Shown here piece by piece: positions 53,329-64,000 of a stretch of DNA of 64,000 nucleotides. The stretch spans positions 82,233,150 through 82,297,149 of the forward strand of contig NC_079137.1 of the NCBI RefSeq assembly GCF_945859705.1, given 5' to 3'. The notes beneath the pieces are model-generated. The model was given only the letters and a program-made list of their open reading frames with translations, searched no databases and was not told the DNA's origin. The position numbers were made by a program, and so were the translations under genes. The stretch is from Episyrphus balteatus. Its lineage: Eukaryota; Arthropoda; Insecta; Diptera; Syrphidae. Every line of letters begins with the position of its first letter. Within the stretch, counting starts at the first letter, position 1.

Positions 53329-53680
53329 TTAAAAACTTTGACGGTCTTTAAAAGACTAATAAAAGTTATGATACAAATATAAATATATACATATATATAT
53401 AAAGATACATACATACACACATACGCTCACACATATACACACACACACAAAACAGGAATTAAAGAAAGAAAAAAAAAAACAGAAAAGCTTGTATATAATA
53501 ATTATTATTTTTACTTTAACGTGTATTTACTTTTACTTTTAATTATTATTATTATTATAATTATAAATATTTAATAAAAAGAAAACAAAAAAAAAGATAA
53601 AATGATACAAATTTATAGTTATTATAGATTTATTGTAGAGATATGGCGATAAAATGTTTTAATAATAATAAATAAATACA
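53329..53680 (+). other. HGTX 3' UTR with several polyadenylation signals
   Basis: After the stop the sequence becomes very AT-rich, with a TA/CA simple repeat (53375-53450). AATAAA hexamers occur at about 53358, 53573 and 53668, so transcripts could end at any of several sites. The end at 53680 is a guess from the last cluster. Confidence 0.5.
53375..53452. repeat. TA/CA simple repeat in the HGTX 3' UTR
   Basis: Alternating ATATACATATATATAT followed by CACACACACACA. Likely length-variable between individuals. Confidence 0.85.
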
Positions 53681-54845
53681 AAATGAAAGAAAAATTAAAA
53701 AAAAAAAACTGAAAATTAATTTTAAAGACAAATTTCAATTATGGGAACTGAAAAATTGCAAAGAAAATAAATAAGTTAATAAATACAAAAATTATATTGC
53801 ATTTTTAATTAAACAAAAGTTTTCACCGGCCTTGGCCGTTGGCCCTAATCTTTTTTAACTTTGGAGTATGTTTATTTGATGTCTTACTTTTATTTCATTA
53901 CACCAGAATTAAAGACAATTTGGATTACATATTCCCCATTTTTCATCACACTTTCCACAACTTTTGGCGACAGCTACTCTTATCATTCTTAACAGATATT
54001 CTATTTGGGTATTTCAAGACTCTGAGGATTGATCGCTAATATAAAAAATTATTATTCTTAAGGAGAACTGAGTACCCATCGTGACTCATGTCTTGTGGAC
54101 TTGTATTTGTAAATACAAAAACTCGCAATTCAAGCTTCGAAAAACCAATTTCTCAAAAACAGTTACATAGAGATCTATCAACAGTGAAGGTTTTAGGAAA
54201 TATTTTGGCAGTGGAAACATGTCAACAAATTGACTTCGTCTGTAAAACAGAAGTATTACTATTTGACAGCGGACCCAAAGTTTTGTAAGCGAAGTTCTTT
54301 GAAAATGTTGTGATGATAAATAAGCCTAGTACGAAACAACTGAAATGTTGCTTTTCAATAAATAAAGAATGTCTAAAGTTTGTACCTCAGCTCTTTTGTT
54401 TAATGGAGGAGATAAAAACAAATTAAATATTAAAGAATTTTGGTTTAATAAGAGGTAAAGGTTGTTTCAAAACGTAAAACCGGGCTAGATCTATATAAAT
54501 AAATATCGTATATTCGTTTGTGCTTACTTTCTTCTGACACACAGTTCCTTTCAAAGGTTCTTAACTGGGTTCTTAAATGGCGAACAAGCAGTAAGCCACA
54601 GCAAACCGTGGCCGGGTCAGTGTGTTGTGTACAGAATAAATATGATACGAAAATTAATTAGTAAAACCACTTAAGTCAAATTTTTTTCTAAATTTTTTTT
54701 GTTGCTGAAAATGGTTCTTTAAAGGTAGATGCATTATCTCGTTGAAAACCAAGAAGTTTAATACCTTCCTTCACCTTTAAATAATACTACGTAAAATACG
54801 GTCATTACAAAAACACCTTAAGTCCAAGGCCTAAGTGGTTTGCAT
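53681..54845. other. intergenic sequence downstream of HGTX
   Basis: AT-rich except for a small GC-rich word CCGGCCTTGGCCGTTGGCCC at 53826-53845. A lone TAAGCCTAGTACG near 54322 resembles one end of the Harbinger MITE family. No gene supported. Confidence 0.5.
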
Positions 54846-55474
54846 TAGTGATGGGAACTATCGAATAAAAACTATCAAACTATCGATAGTTGTAAAATAT
54901 TCATTAATTCGATAGTTTTAAATCATTCATTCATTCATTCATTTAGTTACTATTTTCATTCGAATAGTTTTTTCATTCGATAGTTTAGTTACTATTTTCA
55001 TTCGAATAGTTTTTTCATTCGATAGTTTTGATACTATTTTCATTCGAATTGTTTTTTTTTATACGATAGTTTTGTCATTAAAATATTTTTATTCTTATTC
55101 TATAGTTTTTTCGTTCGAATAGATTTCCTATACGATAGTTTTCTCATTCGAATAGATTTTTTTTGTAAGATAGTTTTTTAGTTACTATTTTCATTCGAAT
55201 AGTTTTTTCATTCGATAGTTTAGTTACTATTTTCATTCGAATAGTTTTTTCATTCGATAGTTTTGTTACTATTTTCATTTGAATAGTTTTTTTATACGAT
55301 AGTTTTTATTCGAGAGTTTATTCGATAGTTTGTTCGATAGATTTTATTCGATAGTTTTATTCGATAGTTTTTATTCGAATGAATAAATGAATGAATGAAT
55401 GAACTATTCGATAGTTCAAATAATTCAGTTACTAACTATTGATAGTTCAAATCATTTGATAGTTCCCATCACTA
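54846..55474. mobile_element. 629-bp hAT-type MITE with internal tandem repeats
   Basis: Both ends read TAGTGATGGGAACTATC inward, and a perfect 8-bp duplication GTTTGCAT flanks them (54838-54845 and 55475-55482), diagnostic of hAT insertion. The interior is built from repeats of about 42 bp made of TTCATTCGAATAGTTTTTTC and ATTCGATAGTTT words, with inverted ATTCATTCATTC/GAATGAATGAAT near the two ends. No protein. Confidence 0.92.
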
Positions 55475-55659
55475 GTTTGCATGCGTTATGACAGGTGTAA
55501 CTGAAATTGATATTTGAATTTTGCATTGATCTGATTGTTCCAACAATATTAAAAACTTCAATTTCCATAATAATCATTGTCATAAATATTTGGGAAATAT
55601 TTCAAATCGACCCGATTTTGGTAATTGTTTTAAATTTTAGACAAAAGGTCAGAAGCGTA

Positions 55660-55980
55660 AATACTATTGGGGCAGATGGAGTGGTGCCCCGGGGTCCCAA
55701 CTTATGCGAGGGTAACATGAGTAAATATGTTGTAAAGAAACCTTAAAGAAACTCTTGGGTTTAACTAATGAATTAACATTGAAGATACCTTTCTTTTGAT
55801 ATCTCACTCGATGGATTGTGAAGAAATTTTTGAAAATATATTTTTTTTTTGGCAAGGGGTCGGGTACCCCTTGGATTTTAATCGGAAATTTAAAAAAAAT
55901 AAATTTTTAGCTGAATGCATAGACCTTTTGATTATGAACTCATAATCTTTTACTCAAAACCAATTTCGAGACTTTTGTTA
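55660..55980 (+). repeat. dispersed repeat X, copy 4
   Basis: Uninterrupted reference copy: GTGCCCCGGGGTCCCAACTT, CTCTTGGGTTTAAC, ATACCTTTCTTTTGATATC, CACTCGATGGATTGTGAAG, GGCAAGGGGTCGGGTACCCC, AATGCATAG and CCAATTTCGAGACTTT in this order. Boundaries are approximate. Confidence 0.7.
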
Positions 55981-58907
55981 ACTTTGTAGTAAGCACAAAT
56001 TTCGCGAAGCTGTAAATTTGGTATTATACTATTGATATCTATCCTAACAACAAACATTTGTAAAGAGACTGACTTTCTATCTATACTAGTATTGGGGCTG
56101 TGACCTTGATACTCAAAGTGGTGGTTAAGAAAAATAAAATCATTTACAATTTTCAAGTTATAGAAGGTCTCTTAAAAAAATAACCAGAGAAAAAAATCTT
56201 TGAACAGAAAATATCACCTTCAACAATAGAAGTTTGTCATTTACAACAGATAATGTTGGATTGCTTAAAGTTTTTTTTAGAGAATTTTATCGCAAGATCG
56301 TCAACCTCTGGAATGTATGAAAGTTTCTGTCCAAAAAGTCCATCAACCAACCAAATATATTGCTCGACTCTAAAAGACCATCTTAGCTCCCTTTAACAAT
56401 GAAATTGGTCTAGTTTTATATTCTTTTTCATTCAAAGCAAATCTAAATCTTGAAATCAAAACCAAACTCACATTGATTATAATCAACAATTTGCCAGATG
56501 AGTTCACTCTCAACAAAGAATCAATCTAAGCCAATTAACTCGGACAAAGCTACAAAATCGAATAAACAGACAAAAAAAAGAAAAACAGAATATAGGGCAA
56601 AATCCTGATTGACAAACAAAATGCCAAACAAAACATCCTTTGGCACGCACATATCTATGAACATTGTATATATCTTGTATCCACAAAATACAATAACACA
56701 AAATCCGATTGAGTAAAGAAATCCGCATATAGTTATTTTAGACTTGTCATATATATATCCGATCCCTTGTTAGGTTTATTTTTTTTTTTGCTGTGTATCC
56801 TTCCGATGTGCCAATACAAATTAAAAGAAATTCTATCCCAAGGGAGAAATAAGAGTAAAATTTTGTAAACTTTCACCTCCCAATTGTCAACTTCCAGGTA
56901 TAAAAAAGAAATGCAAATATCACCAAATTCTCACACCTGGATTTCTACACATCAAGCAAGCAAAACAAAAAATAGGAAACAGAATTTTGTTTAAAGATTT
57001 TGGATTAAATATTTTTAGCACTGGAAAAAATCTAGTTCCTGTCATCCTGTCTTTTGTGCACACGCAGCGGTGGCGGCGGAACAATCCCTGGACAATCGAT
57101 TTCAAAGATTGAAAATGTAATCTTTCTTGACTTTATGGCCTTTTAAGAGCGATGATCAGTTGCTGCATTCATTGACGCACGATATCTTTTATTTTTCAAA
57201 TACAAAAATAAAGAAGGAGGATCGATAGGCTGTACTTTGAGGTTGATTGTTTGTTTTTGTTAGTTAGCTGGGATTTGAAATTGCTATTCGTGCCTGTTTC
57301 GGAATTTCCGGATCTGTGTATCCTTTTGTTTGTATGGATTTTGATGGATTGTTTGATCTTTTATTTTTTTGTTTTCTCATTTTTAAAGGGTTTTGAGGAT
57401 TTCTTAACATTAAATCACCTGTAAGATCAGCACTTCACATGTGTGGTTATTTACCATTTGAAAATCATGACTCAACGAGGGTGAATTCCATTACCATTTA
57501 CCCGCTAATGGTCTATCGAATCAACAATAATTTAGTTTTCGGTCGATAAATTCTTTTCCATAAATACTGAGCTACTGGATTCTTTTTACACATGAATGGT
57601 TATCGACTGCTAATGTTATTTATGAGATTAAATAATGAATTTCTATTGTGTTGTTAGTAAATTTCATTATTAGTAATAGAAATTCATACTGATTGACAGT
57701 TAATCAATCCCTCGTCATTCTAATAACTGGTCACATTTCGCATTGTGCATCATGGGCATTATGTTCCAGATCACTTGTCACTTTATTTTAAACCTTCCGA
57801 CTCTGAAAAATATACAAAAGATATCACACCAAAGATAAGAAAGTAGAAAGAATTATCCAAAGATGACATATTCTTTTTTTTACTTAAACATTGTTTCGTA
57901 GGTACAAATACAGGTTAACAGTCTAAAGATTTGAAACGAGCCTTCTTCAAAACGAAGGTGAATAGTTCTTTTATTTTTCTTATTGAAACGGTTCTTATAA
58001 GGTCTAAATAATGAAATGGGAGAAAATCTGAAATACGATTTTATGAATGAATTCTTGTGCTGTCTTGTAAGACCATCAATCACTCATTGATGAAGTGAAA
58101 GGTAATTAAAGTTATGGTAGCTAGTTAAGGAAGCTCACGAAGAAAGGTACCTGTAACCAATATGTAATATGCGTTACGGGGATTAAAGTTAAAATGGGTA
58201 TTCATGTCATATCATTTTTCGAAGTAAAAGAAATTTGATAGTTCTTACTCAGAACTTTAAAACTATAACAATAACAAGAAATGAAATTTGACAAAATTTA
58301 AACGGGTTACTGGGTAACCAATTTTATATAAATGTTTGTACCAAATAAAGATTTTTAACATTAATCGCAGTAATTTTATGATTTATTGGAAGAAATTTAA
58401 TTTTCATCACTTTCCTTAAATGAAAAATTTTTTTTTTTAATTTCTCATATATGTATAGTTATTCATCTTCTAAAAAAAAATTAGGTATGTGTGACTCCCC
58501 AAAATACGAAAACTGAAAGTAAAGGTGGCAACATTTTAACTCTATCTATATCTATACGATTCATTAAAATTGAACTCAAGGTTCAGAAGTTATAGCCAGA
58601 ATTCTCGCGGTGGCAGCATTTTTAACTCTTGAATTATATGACATTTTACCAGTTTTAAATTATTTTGGCAAACTTCATGACACGCAAGCCTTTAAGTTAT
58701 ACATCTATAAAAAGGTAAAGATTTACTCTATCTACTGCTATTTTATTTATTAAAATCGAAAGCAGGTTTCGAAAGCTATAGCTCAATAAAAACATAGGTT
58801 TTACCAAAAAAATTTCGTTTTATTCAGAAACGACATAAGTCCAGCGACTTTAAAGGCTCAAAAACCCGCTAAGACCTAAAAAAAAGTTTATATTTTAAAG
58901 GTTTCTA
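55981..58907. other. intergenic, no gene recognised
   Basis: No supported coding sequence. Near 58520-58760 a block containing GGTGGCAACATTTTAACTC, then TATAGCC, recurs in decayed form as a direct repeat. Confidence 0.45.
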
Positions 58908-59506
58908 CAGTACCTTGCCATATTATTAGGCCCAAGTGAAAAAAAATACACTTTTTTGGCTCATGTTGCTCAATTTTTAAAGTTTTCGTCGAAATATCTG
59001 AACATTTTTTTTTGTCTCATTTACTTACACTTATCATGTAGATACGGATTGACTTAAAAAGAGTTGAAGAATTTATAAATTTTGATCAAAAATAACGCGC
59101 AAAAGAGATTAAGCTCTAAAAGACGTTTTCTTTGGAATTAATGACCGGAAAATTTCCAGACCGGTCCAATATCTTCATTTTTGTATCGAGGAATAACGTG
59201 ACATTCTTAACTTTAGGGCAAGGACCCCATTATGCACAAATATAGAATCTTTGAGCCGCGAGCCTATTCCGAAATCGTAGAATCAAAACGAAAACGTCTT
59301 TAAGAGCTTAATCCCTTTTGCACATTCTTTTTATAGAAATTTATGAATTCTTTAATTTTTTTTAAGTCAATCCGTATCTACATGATAAGTGTAATGAGAC
59401 AAAAAAAATTAAGATATTTTGACAAAAAAAAAGTTTAAAAATTCATCAAAATGATCGAAAAAATTGTATTTTTTTCGCTTGGGCTTAATAATATGGCAAG
59501 GTACTG
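58908..59506. mobile_element. 599-bp mariner/pogo-type foldback element
   Basis: Ends CAGTACCTTGCCATATTATT pair perfectly and are flanked by TA (58906-58907 and 59507-59508). Arms of about 215-220 bases continue with good pairing, including CTTATCATGTAGATACGGAT and GATTAAGCTCT, around a loop near 59130-59290. The TA target and CAGT ends indicate the Tc1/mariner/pogo superfamily; it is non-autonomous. Confidence 0.88.
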
Positions 59507-59827
59507 TAAATGCATATTAGGCTAGATTATAACTCGGCATACTTTAAATTTGAAGTGTTGTGGAATTTTAAGTAAAAAACAGTTTTTTGTTGCTCCTGAA
59601 AAGTTTATGCTAATGGACTTATGTTGTTTCTGAAATAAAAGATTCAAATAAACGAAAGAGCTAATGTGCAAACTTTATGTCTGCTGCCGAAATACTTAAA
59701 AAAAATGAAAAGCACAAAAATTCTCTACCACGTCAGAAGCTCATATTTCAAGTAAGACGTCAAAATACCAACAGGCAATAAAGTGTTTGAAATAATTAAA
59801 TATTTTGGAAGGCAAGGGCGCTTACTA

Positions 59828-60327
59828 TAGGGCTGTAAAAGTAACGAAAAAATGAGTACCCGCATGTATACGTTACTTTTGATACTAATACCCGCATCAT
59901 TAATATCGTTACTCGTTACTTTCGTATCTTTCGCATTTTTCGTATATTTCGTGTGTTTCGTACATTTCGTATATTTCATGTATTTGATACGTTTCGTATG
60001 TTTGGTATTTTAAGTATTTTTCGTATGTTGGTAGGTATAAGAGTGTAAAAAAAAATTTTTTTTTAACCAAAAAAAATTTACATTTTAAGGCCATGAACAT
60101 TAATTTAAGTTGCGGCGTTCTCATGTTATAAGCGTTTGAAGGTAGCTATACTGATTTTTCATATTAACACTTCAATACCACCATGTCGAACAATTTTTTA
60201 TTTTTTTTCTATTGAGAGTGATTTTCAAACCTCGTTTTCTCTACTTTTTTTTAGTTGAAAATTTTGCACTGAAAATAAATAAATTTTTTGAAAAACCAAA
60301 AAACTTTTGTATATTCTTAAGCTACAT
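59828..60327 (+). mobile_element. hAT-like family H1, copy B (left part)
   Basis: Starts TAGGGCTGTAAAAGTAACGA and runs parallel to copy A at 1110: the GTACCCGCATCA block, CGTTACTCGTTACTTTCGTA, a CGTATGTTT array, GTTGCGGCGTTCTCATGTTA, and ACCACCATGTCGAACA. It is interrupted at 60327 by the 852-bp element. I could not find its right terminus. Confidence 0.7.
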
Positions 60328-61179
60328 CCTTGTATATAAAAACTATAGTACTATCATGAATTCACTCGACTGAAGCGCCGTCTGGTTCAAGAGAGCGGAC
60401 CTATTCCTGGAATGATTTAGGCAGGAGTGGGGGACTAAGAACAATCAGATAATGAAGGAGTCACCAAAATATTGGAATATTATTTAAATATTGGAATATT
60501 ATTTAAATTTTCAATTTAGGGGGAATGTCACTATTTAGCTTTGTAGATAGAGAGAGATAGGAAGATGTATAAGCAGAAATGGAAGTTGTTTATTAAAAAT
60601 AATAAAAAAAAAAAAAAAAAACGTACAACCACAGTTACCCATAAGTTAAAATTATTTTTTTTTTTGTAATTAAACAATTTAGATTTCTAAGAACTTATTT
60701 TGTTTTTGTTTTAAAATAAAATAAATACACATTTCGAAAAAAACAAGGAAAATATAAAAAAAGTTATAAAATTCTCCCATCGGAATATGATGTCGAGAAA
60801 CATTTAATATTTTTTGAATTTAATTCAGATTTCAATTTTTCTTGAAAACGAAAATTGCATAACCGTCAGAAACAAATTCTAAATAAATAAAATATTTATT
60901 CGCATCTTCTCTAGTAATTGCGTTGTAAACACATAAGTACAAAATAATGAAACATCATATTTAAAAAGTGATTTCGAAACATTTCGTCAATACTTGCAGT
61001 GAATGTGACATAATATAGATGACTGTATTTAAATGTATTCGCAAAATGATAATAATCTACTTAAATATTTTAGTTAAATTTGACGAATGTCAATGCTGCT
61101 ATCGCAGCGCACCCTAGTTAAAGGAAGCGGACCTAATAAATTCACGTTCATGATAGTACTATAGTTTATATATACAAGG
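60328..61179. mobile_element. 852-bp DNA transposon of unknown family inserted in H1 copy B
   Basis: Starts CCTTGTATATAAAAACTATA and, inward from the right, reads CCTTGTATATATAAACTATA; the inverted repeat runs about 33 bases with one mismatch. GCTACAT is duplicated at 60321-60327 and 61180-61186. The paralogous H1 copy A has a single GCTACAT at 1700-1706, an empty site. No transposase frame. A 7-bp duplication fits few families well, so I leave it unclassified. Confidence 0.88.
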
Positions 61180-61429
61180 GCTACATTTCAAAATCGATGG
61201 GCTGTGTTTCGGTCATTGGAATTTTCGAGTCTCGGCTTTGCCTTGTTAATGATCACACCCAAAAACTCTCGAAACTTCTTTTGATTTTCTTTTTTTTTCA
61301 GCAACAATTTGTTTATGCTCTTCTTCTCTTGCTTGCCATTATTTATTTTATATTTATTTGAAAAAAAAAAGAGGTGACCACAGATGAACAAAACTACAGA
61401 TTTTCTGTTCTTTTAAACATGATTTCAAT

Positions 61430-62640
61430 ATATCGTCGCCTTAGTATTGGAGTGCCGTAGACGGTATACGCCAAATTGCATTTTTTGAACTAGGTATGCA
61501 GTCTTATGTTTTTGAGGGTACTTTTTCAAATCTGTTATCCGTTTTTTTTTTCTATCTTTTTTCGTTGCTGAGATATTCACGTATTGATTGAGAATTGTTT
61601 CGACGTACGTCTTAATGCGGTTATGTTTGTTTTTTTTGACGTTCGTGTATGAATAAAAGAAACTTCTGACTTTCATGGCGTATACGGCAAACTCCTGTTT
61701 TATAAAAATTCTAATATTTTCTGCCAGGGATACTCTACAACAGATTCTTTAATAAATTTAATTTTAAGAGGACTACAATATTCAGTAGAGCTTGTACGGG
61801 GATGTTGTCAAGTAATCTTTTTATCTGAAATTAAAAGAAGAGGAACAACGCCTGTAATGAATACAGATGAATCATCGACGTTAAACCTATGAAAAATTTG
61901 CTCTTATGAACTGTGGCATGAGCTTCCGTGAAAACCTCACTTAGAGTATTATATTACATCTTTTTGGACGGTAAGCAAACGATTCACTGAAAGGTTGAGC
62001 AAGCTTTATTAATTAGTGTAGACACTTCTGATAAACTGAGAGATTTCCAGGCTTTGGATATCAACTTAATTTGCATTCATGAACAATTTTATGCTTGGGA
62101 GCTTTTGATCGAATAATTTCATACCGAAAGCGTGACAGGTTTACTACAATTATTATTGCTAAAGCTTTTTCTCCATTTAATTGAAGTTGGTTCACAGTTG
62201 AATTTCTTTAAGCATTTCAGCATTTTTCAGCATAATTGGAGTTTGTTGACGGGTTGCGCATCAACTTTGCCCATTACAGTTGCATGAGTTAACTCAGCGA
62301 GAGACGTGAACTTCCTCTACTCAAAAACTTCCTGTTTCCTAGAATTGATCGCAACTCGAAGAAATTTTTGACAACATGTTGCTTCTGTTCGCGCATTTTT
62401 TGGATAAGAAAAATTACTAAATTCAAATTCATAAACCTGTATCACAATATTTATTCGAAGGGGAACATCACAAATTTCAAGCAAACGCCTGACAAAATAT
62501 GTTTCCCATTTTTTGATTATTTCAATAAAAAAAAAAGCAAAACTATCGATTATTTTATCTTCCAAGAAACAATTTATCGTCAGCATCAGGATGTCAAGGA
62601 CCTTATAGCATAAAACAAATCCAAAGAAGAATATTGACAA
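61430..62640 (-). pseudogene. possible decayed coding sequence, unidentified
   Basis: The minus strand holds successive open stretches, for example 62317-62640 and 61425-61676, with readable but stop-interrupted sequence between them (such as FTSLAELTHATVMGKVDA near 62250-62310). Frame changes are needed to connect them. I cannot name a family. It could equally be non-coding DNA with moderate AT content. Confidence 0.2.
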
Positions 62641-64000
62641 CAGAACGAAAAAGTTTTTCTATTTCCAATTGTGTTTGTTTTTGATTTAACATTATTATTT
62701 AACGGACACTATTATATATGTATAGCGTGACTTCATAAAACCGCCCAAGCGCAAGCCACTCTCCGACTCCGCATCCACTCGAATATATACGATATACCTA
62801 CTCTGACTCTCTCTCTCTGGGCTCTGGCAACTTTCAATTGTCTTTCGAACTGTGATTATGTAAAATCCTGTCTGATGATGACTACACACAGTCCCATCGA
62901 GCCCAACCCCTCGCACCATCATTCATATAAATTGTATAGAGCAAAACCAAACCAATTTAACAACACCAATGTCGATTACAAATTCAGTACGAACTTTAAC
63001 AAATTCGAAATCGATAACAGATTAAACTCGTCGATAGCTTACTGGTTAGATACATAGCACCAGCTTCAGCTTTACAAGCAGCAGCTCCAGCAGCAGGATT
63101 TGCTGTTTGGGAGGAAATGGAAGAAGGAAAAGGAACGAACAACGCCATTGCCATTGTCGTCTTCGTCGTCGTCGCCGCCGACGAGGCAACACTCCAAGTT
63201 AATGAAGTGGAGTATATCGTGTGCCATGTATTGTTCATTTTCCACGCTTTGTCTTCCTCTAACCCATCACTTGTCCCACATTTCTCTCTCTTTCACTCAT
63301 TCAATCAGCTTTAATATTGTGTATGTATGAGTGTATCAGTGGTGTGGTGGATAAATCCGGATCCGACTGAATGATTTTTACTCCAAGATTTTTATTTAGG
63401 CATTCAGTGTTCTTCTCCTCATAGAAGCAATGTTCTCTTCGTTTTTTTTGTCCTCTTTGCCTTTGTTTAATCCTTTTGAATCACATTCAGTTGAACATCA
63501 AACAGAGTCAAAAGCAAATAATGAGGAGCACCGTTACAAACAACCCCATGGAATCGGAGAGCACACACATTGCACAATTATAATTGTGATGGCGATGATG
63601 GTGAGAGCAGCTTAGCCACGCCTCTGGGAGTGTCTACACATCGAACAGGTTTTCTAAAATGGCTCCCGCAGGGGTGAAATTCTACATCGTTGGATTGTTT
63701 TGGCCGTTCCACATTCCACTTCGTTCCGATTCAGTCAATGCAGATGATAAAAAGGATTCTCTGTGGTTGTAGCTGACCCGGAGTCCATTTCGAGTTTATT
63801 GTTTGATGATTTGAGCGCATTTGTATTTAGTCATTTTTTTTTTTGCTGCTGCTTTTGGTTGTTGTCCTTTTGGGAAGCTCTTTCAAGTGGAAAGGGTTTT
63901 CTTATGGAATTTTGTCCAATTTTATTAGATAGGATATGTATCTATACAAAAAAGGGTATGGGAAGATATATGCATATAAAATTGTATATAACTTTGACCG
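62641..64000. other. GC-richer unassigned sequence at the window edge
   Basis: From about 62700 to 63760 base composition is more balanced, with CT, CAG and GTCGTC words and several overlapping small frames on both strands. This resembles fly promoter or untranslated-exon DNA, possibly of a gene beyond the window. No coding exon can be supported. Confidence 0.35.

Noticed and set aside
62875..63057. 60-codon frame as an exon of a neighbouring gene
   Set aside because: No splice context or homology, and competing frames occur on both strands.
1..64000. CRISPR arrays, prokaryotic operons, tRNA or rRNA genes
   Set aside because: The window is eukaryotic; I saw no regularly spaced repeats with unique spacers and no tRNA box A/B pair or rRNA-like block, though a structure-based scan would be needed to exclude small RNAs fully.

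Overview
The window looks like nuclear DNA from an insect, most likely a fly. It is AT-rich, with long homopolymer runs, canonical GT-AG introns of 2.5 to 10 kb and dense small DNA transposons. I recognise one protein-coding gene. It is the plus-strand NK6-class homeobox gene (HGTX/Nkx6 of Drosophila, NKX6 of vertebrates), whose recognised coding sequence lies in four exons between about 30.0 and 53.3 kb. The protein carries the NK6-specific motifs in the usual order: an N-terminal PPLAALHSM-EMK block, a Groucho-binding-like HGI-ILSKP motif, an FWPG-like WPG/WRERL box and an NK6 homeodomain, followed by an acidic tail. Exon 1 has an unresolved start, because its reading frame has no ATG before codon 92.

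Layout. Positions 1-28.5 kb are intergenic and rich in repeats: a hAT-like element carrying a nested pogo-like element (1.1-3.6 kb), several TWA-flanked Harbinger-type MITEs, nested foldback elements near 10 kb, a TTAA-flanked element (11.1-11.8 kb), a hAT MITE (18.3-19.0 kb), a very large palindrome (24.6-26.1 kb) set inside a dispersed repeat, and a second foldback (27.3-27.9 kb). From 28.6 to 30.0 kb lies the GC-richer presumptive promoter and 5' UTR of the NK6 gene. From 30.0 to 53.3 kb is the gene itself; intron 1 holds a hairpin MITE, intron 2 holds a reverse-transcriptase relic and another Harbinger MITE, and intron 3 (9.1 kb) splits the homeodomain. From 53.7 to 62.7 kb lies a second repeat-rich intergenic stretch, with a hAT MITE, a mariner-like foldback and a second hAT-like copy that carries a clean 852-bp insertion. 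The last 1.3 kb is GC-richer and unassigned.

Nothing here forms a multi-gene system. The gene is a lone developmental transcription factor in large, transposon-seeded non-coding territory. The most useful points are the unresolved (possibly non-AUG) start, the ~0.7-kb-arm palindrome that could make a hairpin RNA, and a set of transposon insertions whose target duplications and nesting order can be read directly.
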